64,000 nucleotides of DNA from Kiloniellaceae bacterium. GTDB taxonomy: Bacteria; Pseudomonadota; Alphaproteobacteria; Kiloniellales; Kiloniellaceae. This document shows positions 8,278 to 18,676 of this stretch, in pieces. Where the stretch lies: positions 1 to 64,000 of the forward strand of contig JAJFGK010000125.1 of the NCBI GenBank assembly GCA_021776195.1, read 5' to 3'. The position numbers and the translations under genes are program-made. The notes under the pieces were generated by a model. The model did no database searches. It was not told the DNA's origin and saw only the letters and a list, made by a program, of their open reading frames with translations. Each line of letters begins with the position of its first letter. Within the stretch, counting starts at the first letter, position 1.

Positions 8278-8332
8278 CCCTTCCGCAGGGCGTCTTGCCC
8301 TTCCGCGGGGCGCCTTGGCCTCCCACAGGGCG
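8273..8332 (+). repeat. 20-bp intergenic tandem repeat, 3 copies
   Basis: Units TCTTGCCCTTCCGCAGGGCG (8273-8292) and TCTTGCCCTTCCGCGGGGCG (8293-8312) differ by one base; a third, more diverged unit, CCTTGGCCTCCCACAGGGCG, follows (8313-8332). The repeat lies between convergent genes and its first unit forms the right arm of the terminator-like hairpin. Confidence 0.85.
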
Positions 8333-8346
8333 CGCCGGGGCCGCGA

Positions 8347-8712
8347 TCAAATCAAGGCGGCGCGCAGCTTACTGACGCTCAGTGGTTTGGTGAAGGTTTT
8401 GACCTCGCCCAGTCCCCTGGCGAGGCTCTGTAGCTGTGCCGATTTGGCATAGAGGGGGTTATAGCCGGTGACGATCAATAGCTTGACCTTCTGTTGCTGA
8501 TCTATCAGCCAACGCACGATATCGAAGCCGTCGAGGTCCGGCATGACCATGTCCAGCACCACCGTATGGGGACGGCAGCGGTCGAAGGCGATGAAGAATT
8601 CCCGAGGATCGGTGACCTTTTCAGTGTCGTATCCCAGCTCGCGGGCCACTTCTTCGACGAAGTCGCAAAAATCGGCCTCGTCGTCGACAACCAAGAGGTG
8701 TCTATCGCTCAT
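8347..8712 (-). CDS. Single-domain response regulator (CheY-like receiver)
   Basis: 121 residues containing only a receiver domain. The acidic pocket is VVDDEAD (Asp10/Asp11), the phospho-acceptor is Asp54 in VVLDMVMPDLDG, the switch Thr is in LLIVTGYNP and the Lys is Lys109 in FTKP. There is no output domain, so it probably acts by protein contact, in chemotaxis or a phosphorelay. It stands alone. The long AT-rich stretch upstream contains a near-CtrA element. The partner kinase is not identifiable here. Confidence 0.88.
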   Translation of the reverse strand: MSDRHLLVVDDEADFCDFVEEVARELGYDTEKVTDPREFFIAFDRCRPHTVVLDMVMPDLDGFDIVRWLIDQQQKVKLLIVTGYNPLYAKSAQLQSLARGLGEVKTFTKPLSVSKLRAALI

Positions 8713-9014
8713 AAATCTTGTCTTTCGGATAGAATAGCGGCATCTATGCTCGGCTCAAAAATACTTACCAATGCGGCAAGAACGAGATTATTTTATCCCC
8801 GACAGCACAGGATAAGTTATCTAGTCCGATTGTAAATATGTAAAATAGATCTAATCTAATTACGACTTAAAATGTATAGAAGAGTACTTCTAAATGCTAT
8901 CTAGAATTCTACCTGGATTTGTGCTTTTTGAGTCGGATCCACGCTGCCGGTTTCGGGGCATCGATGAGTTGAATTGGCCCGGCCGGCGGTCCGCGGCTTG
9001 CGCCCGGACTGCGC
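8713..9014. other. AT-rich intergenic region with a near-CtrA element
   Basis: About 300 bp without a gene; 8735-8930 is markedly richer in A/T than the rest of the window. It is upstream of the receiver gene (minus strand) and lies beyond the end of hspQ, so it should hold the receiver promoter. CTAATTACGACTTAA at 8856-8870 is TTAA-N7-TTAG on the minus strand, one base from a perfect CtrA box. No ORF of note is seen. Confidence 0.45.
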
Positions 9015-9344
9015 TCAATGGGCGTGGCGTGAACTCAAGACGTAGCAACCGTCTTTGAGGTCGTCGAAGTACTCGTCAATCGAGGGATGACGAACCGGCT
9101 CACCGGTCTTGTCGCCCAGCAGGTTCTGCTCCGAGACATAGGCGATGTAGGGGCCGTCCTCGTTTTCCGCCAGAAGATGATAATAGGGCTGATCCTTGCG
9201 CGGTCGGATCTCCTCGGGAATGGCATCGTACCACTCGTCGGAGTGATTGAAGATCGGGTCGACGTCGAAGATCACGCCGCGAAAGGGAAATACCCGATGG
9301 CGGACGATCTGGCCGATCAAAAACTTGGCTGGCGGCAAATTCAT
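9015..9344 (-). CDS. hspQ: Heat shock protein HspQ
   Basis: 109 residues. The family signatures FRGVIFDVDPIF, IRPRKDQPYYHLLAENEDG and AYVSEQNLLGDKTGEPVRHP are present along the chain. In enterobacteria HspQ is a small heat-inducible DNA/protein-binding factor that modulates Lon protease specificity; the alphaproteobacterial role is assumed to be similar. ATG at 9344 follows TAGGG at 8 nt; a GTG three codons upstream is possible but would overlap the ribosome site. The gene is monocistronic and divergent from tag. No heat-shock promoter was recognised. Confidence 0.93.
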   Translation of the reverse strand: MNLPPAKFLIGQIVRHRVFPFRGVIFDVDPIFNHSDEWYDAIPEEIRPRKDQPYYHLLAENEDGPYIAYVSEQNLLGDKTGEPVRHPSIDEYFDDLKDGCYVLSSRHAH

Positions 9345-9477
9345 TTGTTGCACCCTACGGATCCGAAATTACCATCATGGTCCCGGCCTGTCATCCTCCG
9401 TCAATGGCACCCGCGCGCCAGGCGTTGCGGTCGCGGGCCGCGCGGGCGGGCGAAGAGGACGAGGAAGGATCAGGGAA

Positions 9478-10062
9478 GTGAGCGAGAAAAGCCGTTGTGC
9501 CTGGTTGAGCGATGATCCGCTCTACATCGATTACCACGACCAGGAATGGGGCGTCCCGATCCGCGACCCCCGGTCTCTGTTCGAAAAGCTGATCCTCGAT
9601 GGCTTTCAGGCCGGCTTGTCGTGGCTGACCATCCTGCGCAAGCGCGAGGCCTTCATCGCCGCTTTCGATGGCTTCGACCCGTCGGTCATTGCCGGCTACG
9701 GCCCGGACAAGGTCGCCGCGCTGATGGCCGACAGCGGCATCGTGCGAAACCGCTCGAAGATCGAGGGAACCATTCGAAGCGCCCAGGGCTGGCTTTCGAT
9801 CATGGAACGCGATGGCGGCTTCTCGGACTTCCTGTGGGACTTCGTCGGCGGCGAGCCGATCATCAATCACTGGCCAGAACTCGCGGCCGTCCCGACCGAA
9901 ACGGTTGAGAGCCGCGCCATGTCCAAGGCTTTGAAGTCGCATGGCTTTACCTATGTCGGGCCGACCATCTGCTATGCCTTCATGGAGGCTGTCGGCATGG
10001 TCAATGACCATACCCTCGACTGCTATCGTCATGTAGAACTGGGCGGCCGGCGCCCCCGGTAG
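9478..10062 (+). CDS. tag: DNA-3-methyladenine glycosylase I
   Basis: 194 residues. Tag is a base-excision enzyme that removes 3-methyladenine. It starts near RCAWLSDDPLYIDYHDQEWG, carrying the zinc-binding Cys and His, and ends with VNDHTLDCYRH, which supplies the second His and Cys of the zinc snap. KLILDGFQAGLSWLTILRKR is the typical core helix-hairpin segment. The start is GTG at 9478, preceded by GAGGAAGGATCAGGGA; the open frame upstream lacks family similarity. It converges with the DUF3012 gene, with which it may share a hairpin (10063-10098). Confidence 0.94.
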   Translation: MSEKSRCAWLSDDPLYIDYHDQEWGVPIRDPRSLFEKLILDGFQAGLSWLTILRKREAFIAAFDGFDPSVIAGYGPDKVAALMADSGIVRNRSKIEGTIRSAQGWLSIMERDGGFSDFLWDFVGGEPIINHWPELAAVPTETVESRAMSKALKSHGFTYVGPTICYAFMEAVGMVNDHTLDCYRHVELGGRRPR

Positions 10063-10098
10063 CGCCAAGCGCCTTTTCAGAGCACGCAGTGCTTGGCG
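10063..10098. terminator. Possible shared hairpin between convergent tag and DUF3012 genes
   Basis: CGCCAAGC (10063-10070) and GCTTGGCG (10091-10098) are perfect 8-bp inverted arms with a 20-nt loop, starting at the tag stop and reaching into the last codons of the DUF3012 gene. It could end transcripts from either side. The loop is long and there is no T run. Confidence 0.35.
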
Positions 10099-10253
10099 AA
10101 GTCCGCGGCCTCGTTGGCGGACCAGTCGCCCTTGGCCTTTTCCTTCATGTCCGAGCACCACTCCTCGCTCCCGACCTCCGGCGCGCAGGCCCCCAGCGAA
10201 AGGGCGAGGCCGAACAACAGGGCAGCGGGCACCAGGTTTTTTCCAAAAAACAC
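10077..10253 (-). CDS. DUF3012 small lipoprotein
   Basis: A 58-residue gene from GTG at 10253, preceded by AAGGAG at 8 nt. The chain is a short signal sequence (FGKNLVPAALLFGLALSL) with the lipobox LGAC, giving a mature protein that starts CAPEVGSEEWCSDMKEKAKG and ends in NEAADFAKHCVL. CAPEVGSxxWC and GDWSANEAADFAKHC are the conserved core of the DUF3012 family. It should be a lipid-anchored mini-protein of the cell envelope with two further cysteines that could pair. Function unknown. The short length and GTG start make it easy to miss. Confidence 0.85.
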   Translation of the reverse strand: MFFGKNLVPAALLFGLALSLGACAPEVGSEEWCSDMKEKAKGDWSANEAADFAKHCVL

Positions 10254-10488
10254 GAATGTTTCTCCTTGGTTAGAGCCTTAGGGCTTTGTTTCGGGCCAAG
10301 CGCCGCCCGCAGACTGTGGACTCAGTCTTCGGTATAGAACCGCGATTCGGCGAGCCGCAATAGGGAGTTTTACGACGATCACCAGGCATGATCCCGAATC
10401 CGCGCCTCCGGCCTTTCCACCTATGCCCTGGCGAGCCCCGACGGGCTGGGCGAGATCGCGGCCATCGCGTCCGGCGTCTGAGCAGCGA
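10254..10488. promoter_or_regulatory. Upstream region of the DUF3012 gene with an 18-bp inverted repeat
   Basis: This 235-bp gap lies between the start of the DUF3012 gene and the end of tldD. AGACTG (10311-10316) and CAGTCT (10323-10328) form a perfect 6-bp inverted repeat around TGGACT, 58 bp before the DUF3012 start. It could be an operator or the end of the tldD transcript. Nothing else is evident. Confidence 0.3.
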
Positions 10489-11922
10489 TCAGGCGGCCGT
10501 GCCGCCCACGGTCAGGCCGTCGATCAGCATCGAAGGCTGGCCGACACCGACCGGGACACCCTGGCCGTCCTTGCCGCAGGTCCCGACGCCGCTGTCGAGT
10601 TCCATGTCGTTGCCGATCAGGCTGACCCGCTTCATGGCCTCGGGGCCGTTGCCGATCAGTGTCGCGCCCTTGACCGGCGCGCCGACCTTGCCGTTTTCGA
10701 TCAGGTAGGCCTCGGTGCAGGAAAAGACGAACTTGCCCGAGGTGATATCGACCTGACCGCCGCCGAAATTGACCGCGTAGAGCCCGTTCTTGGCCGCCGC
10801 CAGGATTTCGGCCGGTTCGGCCTCGCCGGACAGCATGCAGGTGTTGGTCATGCGCGGCATGGGGATATGGGCGTGAGATTGGCGGCGGCCGTTGCCGGTC
10901 GCCGCCATGCCCATCAGGCGGGCGTTCTGGCGGTCCTGCATATAGCCGACGAGGATCCCGTCTTCGATCAGGGTGGTCGCCTGGGTCGGCGTGCCCTCGT
11001 CGTCGATGGTCAGCGATCCCCGGCGATCGACCAGGGTGCCGTCGTCGACCACGGTGACACCCTTGGAGGCGACCTGCTGGCCGACCAACCCGGAAAAGGC
11101 CGAGGTCTCTTTTCGATTGAAATCGCCCTCCAGACCATGGCCGACGGCTTCATGGAGCAAAACGCCGGGCCAGCCCGGGCCGAGCACGACCTGCATCTCG
11201 CCGGCCGGCGCCGGCACCGACTCGAGATTGACCAGGGCCTGGCGCAGCGCCTCGTCGACACTGTCTTGCCAATTGTCCGGGTCGAGAAGGCTGGTGTAAC
11301 CGAAACGCCCGCCGCGGCCGTGGCTGCCGCTTTCCATGCGCTCGCCCTCGCCGACAACGACCGAGACGTTGAGCCGCACCAGGGGGCGAATGTCGGCCGC
11401 GCGCAGACCGCCGGGCCGGACGATCTGCACCGCCTGCCATTCGCCGAGCAGCGAGGCGCTGACCTGCTTGATCCGCGGGTCCTTGCCGCGCGCGTAGGCA
11501 TCGATGGCGGCCAGCAGCGCGACCTTGTCCTCGAAGGGCACGCCGGGAAGCGGATTGGCCTCGGAATAGAGCTGCGCGTTGGTGCCGGCCGGCCCCTCGG
11601 CCAGGCTACCCTCGTGGCCGGCCTGAACCGCCAGCACGGTGGCGCTGGCCCGCTTGATCGCGTCCTCTGACAGTTCCGATGCGTGGGCATAGCCGGCGGC
11701 CTCGCCGGCCACGGCGCGCAGACCAAAACCCTGCGAGGTGTCGAAGGAGGCGGTCTTGAGCCGGCCGTCGTCGAAGCCCAGCGCTTCCGACTGGCGGTAC
11801 TCCAGGAACAGTTCGCCGTCGTCCGCGCCGCCCACCGCGTCCTCCACAAGCCGTTCGACCCGCGGGCGGTTCAATCCGGCCTTGGTGAAGAAGAGGTCGT
11901 CGGTGACGGACAGATGGGTCAT
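10489..11922 (-). CDS. tldD: Metalloprotease TldD
   Basis: 477 residues. TldD is the zinc-bearing half of the TldD/TldE protease that processes modified peptides and degrades unfolded peptides. The metal motif HEAVGHGLEGD (HExxxH) is at about residue 270, and the C-terminal beta domain contains TSGKFVFSCTEAYLIENGK and GNDMELDSGVGTCGKDGQGV, both conserved. ATG at 11922 follows GAGGA at 10 nt. The partner tldE/pmbA is not in the window. Its position next to, and divergent from, the cytochrome oxidase operon is common in alphaproteobacteria. Confidence 0.95.
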   Translation of the reverse strand: MTHLSVTDDLFFTKAGLNRPRVERLVEDAVGGADDGELFLEYRQSEALGFDDGRLKTASFDTSQGFGLRAVAGEAAGYAHASELSEDAIKRASATVLAVQAGHEGSLAEGPAGTNAQLYSEANPLPGVPFEDKVALLAAIDAYARGKDPRIKQVSASLLGEWQAVQIVRPGGLRAADIRPLVRLNVSVVVGEGERMESGSHGRGGRFGYTSLLDPDNWQDSVDEALRQALVNLESVPAPAGEMQVVLGPGWPGVLLHEAVGHGLEGDFNRKETSAFSGLVGQQVASKGVTVVDDGTLVDRRGSLTIDDEGTPTQATTLIEDGILVGYMQDRQNARLMGMAATGNGRRQSHAHIPMPRMTNTCMLSGEAEPAEILAAAKNGLYAVNFGGGQVDITSGKFVFSCTEAYLIENGKVGAPVKGATLIGNGPEAMKRVSLIGNDMELDSGVGTCGKDGQGVPVGVGQPSMLIDGLTVGGTAA

Positions 11923-12364
11923 GGCGTGGCAATCCTCGGCAGGGGCGGTGGGAAGGTGGCGGTGGGTTATGCAAAGATAGGGAGCCCGGCCGGCCCTGGC
12001 CATAGACAATTCGCCGCCGCCCCCCGTCTCCTCCCTTTCGTCCTCGGGTCCGCATCGGCGTGGCCGGCGCGGTCTGTCCTCTGCGGCAAAATGTCGCAAA
12101 GGCGCCCCGAACCGGAGTTTAGGTGGAATATCCCGTTGAAAACCGCCGTTTTGCGCCTCACGCAGCTTGAGCGAAGAGGCGCCTTGGGATAGCGTCACGC
12201 GCGGAGTCGGGCGGCATGAGGTCGTGTGCCCGGCCAATGCGGTAGGATCGGTTGCCCGATCCGGGGACTCCTCCCATTCGGGGCGCCACGAGGTCGAGGT
12301 GCCGGGTTTGCGAAGAACGAGGGTGGCGGCGGGCGACGCGGACTCAGATGCAAAGCGAGGGACT
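11923..12364. promoter_or_regulatory. Long intergenic region between tldD and the cytochrome oxidase operon
   Basis: 442 bp without a credible gene; it must carry the divergent promoters of tldD and ctaC. GGCGCC-centred segments occur at about 12097 (AAGGCGCC) and 12178 (GGCGCCTT) and mirror each other over 80 bp. I cannot point to a convincing -35/-10 pair. The ribosome site for ctaC is GAGGGA just before 12365. Confidence 0.4.
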
Positions 12365-14862
<2,498 letters not shown>

Positions 14863-14879
14863 CGGCGAGCGAACCAGCG

Positions 14880-15821
14880 ATGTCAGAGACTTCGATCGGC
14901 ATGAACCGGGCCTACCTGACGGGCGGCGAGGAGACCCTCGCCCGGCCGAGCGGACAGGTCCGCGATTTCCTGCAGCTCTTGAAGCCGCGGGTCATGTCCC
15001 TCGTGGTCTTCACCGGCTTTGCCGGACTGGCCGTGGCGCCGGGTCAGCTTCACCCGCTGCTGGCGGCGGTGGCGATCCTCTGCATCGCGGTCTCCGCCGG
15101 TGCGGCGGGGTGCATCAACATGTGGTACGAGCGCGATATCGACGCCCTGATGGAGCGCACCCGCAACCGGCCGATCCCGGCCGGGCGGGTCGACCCGGAC
15201 GAGGCCCTGGCCTTCGGCGTCACCCTGTCGCTCTTTGCCGTCTTGCTGATGGGGCTGGCGGTGAACTGGGTCGCGGCGACCCTGCTGGCCGCGGCCAGCG
15301 CCTTTTACGTCTTTGTCTACACCATCTGGTTGAAGCGCCGCACGCCGCAGAATATCGTCATCGGCGGCGCCGCCGGCGCCTTTCCGCCGATGATCGGCTG
15401 GGCCGCGGTGACGGGCTCGGTCGGTATCGAATCGATTTTGCTTTTTGCCCTGATCTTTCTCTGGACGCCGCCGCACTTCTGGGCTCTGGCGCTCTGCCGC
15501 GAGGGCGACTATGCCAAGGCCGGCATTCCGATGATGCCGGTGGTCGCCGGGGCCCGGGAAACCAAGCGCCAGATGCTGCTCTACATCCTGGCGCTGCTGC
15601 CGGTCAGTCTGGCGCCGGTCTATCTCGGCACAGCCGGTCTGCTCTATGGTTTGGGCGCCGCGGTCTTCGGGCTGTGGTTCCTGGTCCTTGGGCTGCGCGT
15701 CTGGGCATCGACGGAAAATGGCCCGGCCCGGCGCATGTTTCAATTTTCGATTCTCTATCTCTTCCTGCTCTTCGCGCTTCTCGTGCTGGACCGCGCGCCA
15801 GGCCTGATCGCCTGGTCTTGA
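14880..15821 (+). CDS. ctaB: Protoheme IX farnesyltransferase (heme O synthase)
   Basis: 313 residues. CtaB transfers farnesyl diphosphate to heme B, giving heme O, the precursor of heme A for the oxidase. The substrate motif is NMWYERDIDALMERTRNRPI (about residue 80), and the second conserved loop is RRTPQNIVIGGAAGAFPPMI. Nine hydrophobic helices fit the UbiA superfamily. It lies 17 bp after ctaD and 10 bp before coxF, so it is co-transcribed. Heme A synthase (ctaA) is not in this window. Confidence 0.96.
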   Translation: MSETSIGMNRAYLTGGEETLARPSGQVRDFLQLLKPRVMSLVVFTGFAGLAVAPGQLHPLLAAVAILCIAVSAGAAGCINMWYERDIDALMERTRNRPIPAGRVDPDEALAFGVTLSLFAVLLMGLAVNWVAATLLAAASAFYVFVYTIWLKRRTPQNIVIGGAAGAFPPMIGWAAVTGSVGIESILLFALIFLWTPPHFWALALCREGDYAKAGIPMMPVVAGARETKRQMLLYILALLPVSLAPVYLGTAGLLYGLGAAVFGLWFLVLGLRVWASTENGPARRMFQFSILYLFLLFALLVLDRAPGLIAWS

Positions 15822-15831
15822 GGGGGAAACG

Positions 15832-15996
15832 ATGAGCCACGCTGGGACGGCTGTGACAGATATGGACGACAGACAAGAAGAGGAAGCGCGCCGCCGCATG
15901 AGGACCAAGAACCTGGTGCTCTGCGCGGTCTTGGTGGCATTCGTGGTGGTGGTCTATCTCGTCTCGATCGTTCGCATGGGAGCCTATGACGGCTGA
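15832..15996 (+). CDS. Small cytochrome oxidase operon membrane protein (CoxF-like)
   Basis: 54 residues: a charged N-terminus with a QEEEARRRMRTKN stretch, then one membrane helix (about 28-46, LVLCAVLVAFVVVVYLVSIV). Such one-helix proteins regularly sit between ctaB and ctaG in alphaproteobacteria and are called CoxF; their exact role in oxidase assembly is unclear. Its TGA overlaps the ctaG ATG (TGATG at 15994-15998), so translation is coupled. It is too short for automatic calling by length alone, but position and helix support it. Confidence 0.8.
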   Translation: MSHAGTAVTDMDDRQEEEARRRMRTKNLVLCAVLVAFVVVVYLVSIVRMGAYDG

Positions 15997-16595
15997 TGAA
16001 GGCTTCGGTCCGCAATACCCGCGTCGGTGCGCTGCTGACCCTTCTGGTGGTTGCCATGGTGGGCGCCAGCTTTGCCGCCGTGCCGCTCTACCGCCTGTTC
16101 TGCCAGGTGACGGGTTATGGCGGGACCACCCAGGTCGCCGAGACCCTGCCCGAGGCGATCCTCGACCGCGACATCGTGGTGCGCTTCAATGCCGATGTGG
16201 ACGGTCGGCTGTCCTGGAAGTTCCAGCCGGTCCAGGCGCCGGTGACCCTGAAGGTGGGCGAGCCCGGGTTGGCCTTCTACGAGGCCACCAACCTGTCGGA
16301 CGAGTTTCAAGTGGGGACCGCCAGTTTCAACGTGACGCCGCTGAAGGCGGGACAGTACTTCAACAAGGTCGAGTGTTTCTGCTTTACCGAGCAGCCTCTG
16401 GCCGGCGGCGAAACGGCACAGCTACCGGTCTCGTTCTTCGTCGATCCGGCCATCGCCCAGGATCCGAACATGGACGACGTCGCGACCATCACGCTGTCCT
16501 ATACGTTTTTCCTCGATCCCGACGCGACCCTGGATGCCGGGCTGCAGCGGGCCGCCGAAGCCGAGAGTCCGAATGCAGACCTTAGAATTCAATGA
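15996..16595 (+). CDS. ctaG: Cytochrome c oxidase assembly protein CtaG/Cox11
   Basis: 199 residues. Cox11 delivers copper to the CuB site of subunit I. One N-terminal membrane helix (about 13-33) anchors a periplasmic Ig-like domain. The copper motif is KVECFCFTEQPL (Cys-Phe-Cys), and the conserved PLYRLFCQVTGYGG and YTFF near the end are present. The gene starts inside the coxF stop and is followed after 48 bp by ctaE. Confidence 0.96.
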   Translation: MKASVRNTRVGALLTLLVVAMVGASFAAVPLYRLFCQVTGYGGTTQVAETLPEAILDRDIVVRFNADVDGRLSWKFQPVQAPVTLKVGEPGLAFYEATNLSDEFQVGTASFNVTPLKAGQYFNKVECFCFTEQPLAGGETAQLPVSFFVDPAIAQDPNMDDVATITLSYTFFLDPDATLDAGLQRAAEAESPNADLRIQ

Positions 16596-16643
16596 GGAGA
16601 GGGGCCCCACGCCATTGCGGCGCGGCCTGACAAGGGGGTTACC

Positions 16644-17468
16644 ATGAGTGCGAGCCACGAACAGCAGCATCCTTATCACCTGGTCGATCCCAGCCCCTGG
16701 CCGCTGGTCGGCGCCATCGCGGCGGGCGCCACGGCGGTGGGCCTGGTGCTCTACATGCACGATATCGCGGGCTGGCTCCTGCCAATCGGAATCGTGCTCA
16801 TCCTGGTGACCATGTTCATGTGGTGGAAGGATGTCATCAAGGAGGCGACGTTCGACGGGCATCATTCGCCCATCGTGCAGATCGGCCTGCGCTATGGCAT
16901 GGCCCTGTTCATTGCCTCGGAGGTGATGTTCTTCGCCGCCTTCTTTTGGGCCTTCTTCGATGCCAGCCTGTTCTCCGACGAGGCCATTCAGGAAGCCCGC
17001 GTCGCCTTCACCGGCGGCCAGTGGCCGCCCAAGGGCGTCGAGGTCTTTGCGGCCTTCGACCTGCCCTTCCTCAACACCATGATCCTGCTGCTGTCGGGTT
17101 GCACCGTGACCTGGGCCCACTACGCCCTGCTCAACGGCGACCGCAAGGGCATGCTCCAGGGCCTGGCCTTGACCATCATGCTCGGCGCCTTCTTCACCTC
17201 GATCCAGGCCTACGAGTACAGTCACGCGACCTTCGCCTTCGCCGACGGCATCTATTCCTCGACCTTCTACATGGCGACCGGTTTCCATGGTGCCCATGTG
17301 CTGATCGGGACGATCTTCCTGATCGTCTGCTTCTTCCGCGCCCTGAAGGGCCACTTCAAGCCGGACCACCATTTCGGCTTCGAGGCGGCGGCCTGGTACT
17401 GGCACTTCGTCGATGTGGTCTGGCTGTTCCTCTTCATCTGTGTCTACTGGTGGGGCGGCGAGCACTGA
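16644..17468 (+). CDS. ctaE: Cytochrome c oxidase subunit III
   Basis: 274 residues with seven helices. It is the structural subunit that keeps subunit I stable during turnover. Conserved segments include HHSPIVQIGLRYGMALFIAS with SEVMFFAAFFWAFF, YEYSHATFAFADGIYSSTFY, TGFHGAHVLIGTIFL and AAWYWHFVDVVWLFLF. The ribosome site AAGGGGGT precedes ATG 16644. It is fifth in the oxidase cluster after the assembly factors. Confidence 0.96.
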   Translation: MSASHEQQHPYHLVDPSPWPLVGAIAAGATAVGLVLYMHDIAGWLLPIGIVLILVTMFMWWKDVIKEATFDGHHSPIVQIGLRYGMALFIASEVMFFAAFFWAFFDASLFSDEAIQEARVAFTGGQWPPKGVEVFAAFDLPFLNTMILLLSGCTVTWAHYALLNGDRKGMLQGLALTIMLGAFFTSIQAYEYSHATFAFADGIYSSTFYMATGFHGAHVLIGTIFLIVCFFRALKGHFKPDHHFGFEAAAWYWHFVDVVWLFLFICVYWWGGEH

Positions 17469-17540
17469 TCGGACCGCTTGGCGGCGTTTCAGGGACGAGG
17501 GGATTCGAAGACAAGAGGCCGGCATTAAGAGGCGATCATC

Positions 17541-17930
17541 ATGGCGCCGGAGAGTGAAAGCAGTTACCGCTCGCCGATCGCCACCGGCCTTGCCTGCCGT
17601 TGTCCGCGCTGCGGCCGGGGCCGGCTCTTCGCCGGCTTTCTCACTGTCGCCGCCCGGTGCGGGGACTGCGGCCTCGACCTTTCCAAGCAGGATTCCGGCG
17701 ACGGACCGGCGGTTTTCATCATCTTTATTCTCGGCGCCTTGATCGTGCCCCTGGCCCTGCTCTTCGAGGTCAAGGCGGCGCCGCCCCTCTGGCTTCATGT
17801 CGTGATCTGGCCGCCGGTGATCCTGGGTGCCGCCCTGGGCCTGCTGAGGCCTCTGAAAGGCCTGATGATCGCCTTGCAATACAAGCACAAGGCCAGCGAG
17901 GGCGGGTCGGTCGCCTATGACGAAGACTGA
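17541..17930 (+). CDS. DUF983 family membrane protein
   Basis: 129 residues. A zinc-ribbon-like head with CRCPRCGRGRLF and, 25 residues on, CGDC (two Cys-x2-Cys pairs) is followed by two membrane helices (about 55-75 and 82-100). This is the DUF983 architecture normally found between ctaE and SURF1 in alphaproteobacteria, which suggests a part in oxidase assembly, though none has been shown that I know of. Its TGA overlaps the SURF1 ATG (TGATG), so the two are coupled. Confidence 0.88.
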   Translation: MAPESESSYRSPIATGLACRCPRCGRGRLFAGFLTVAARCGDCGLDLSKQDSGDGPAVFIIFILGALIVPLALLFEVKAAPPLWLHVVIWPPVILGAALGLLRPLKGLMIALQYKHKASEGGSVAYDED

Positions 17931-18676
17931 TGTCCGAGGGGGTCAAGGGGCGCCGTTTTCGACCGACTCTCTGGGCCAGCCTGGCCACGCTGGCCTGCCT
18001 CGCCATGCTCCTGTCGCTCGGCAGTTGGCAGGTGCAGCGCAAGGTCTGGAAAGAGGGCCTGATCGCCGAGCGCCATGCCCGTATGGCGCAACCGCCGATC
18101 CCGCTGCCGGGCGACCTGACGGACCAGGCCGCGCTGGCCCACCGGAGGGTCACGCTGGCCGGGCGCTTCCGCCACGACCTCGAGGTTCGGCTCGCCAACA
18201 GGACCCATGACAGGGAGGTCGGCCGTCATGTCCTGACGCCCTTCGAGACCGACGACGGGCGGGTTCTTATGGTCGACCGCGGCTGGGTCCCCATGGCCCT
18301 CGAGCGACCCGAGGCGCGCGCCGCCGGCCAGGTCGAGGGGAAGCTCGCCATTGCCGGGACCCTGCAGGCCGGTGGCTGGGCGGGTCTCGATCTCTTCGAG
18401 CCGGCCAACGAACCGGACAGGGGGCTCTACAACTGGCTCGATCTGCCGACCATCGCGGCGCGAGCCGGCCTCCCGGCGGCAGAGACGACCCTTTATCTGC
18501 GCCAGGACCCCTGGGCGATCCCCGGCGGCTACCCCCTGGGGATCGCGCCGGGGGTGCACCTGGCCAACAACCACCTGAACTATGCGATCATCTGGTACGC
18601 CATGGCCGTGATTCTGATGGTCATCTACTTTCTATTTCATTGGCGGCCGGCCGACGAGGAGCGAGACGACGAATGA
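17930..18676 (+). CDS. SURF1 family protein (oxidase heme A chaperone)
   Basis: 248 residues with the SURF1 plan: an N-terminal helix (about 17-35), LGSWQVQRKVWKEGLIAE, a periplasmic domain with VLTPFETDDGRVLMVDRGWV, and a C-terminal helix with HLNYAIIWYAMAVILMVIY. SURF1 (Shy1) helps place heme A in subunit I. The start overlaps the DUF983 stop, and its own stop overlaps the next start (ATGA at 18673-18676), so the coupling extends to a peptidase of unrelated function. Confidence 0.93.
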   Translation: MSEGVKGRRFRPTLWASLATLACLAMLLSLGSWQVQRKVWKEGLIAERHARMAQPPIPLPGDLTDQAALAHRRVTLAGRFRHDLEVRLANRTHDREVGRHVLTPFETDDGRVLMVDRGWVPMALERPEARAAGQVEGKLAIAGTLQAGGWAGLDLFEPANEPDRGLYNWLDLPTIAARAGLPAAETTLYLRQDPWAIPGGYPLGIAPGVHLANNHLNYAIIWYAMAVILMVIYFLFHWRPADEERDDE

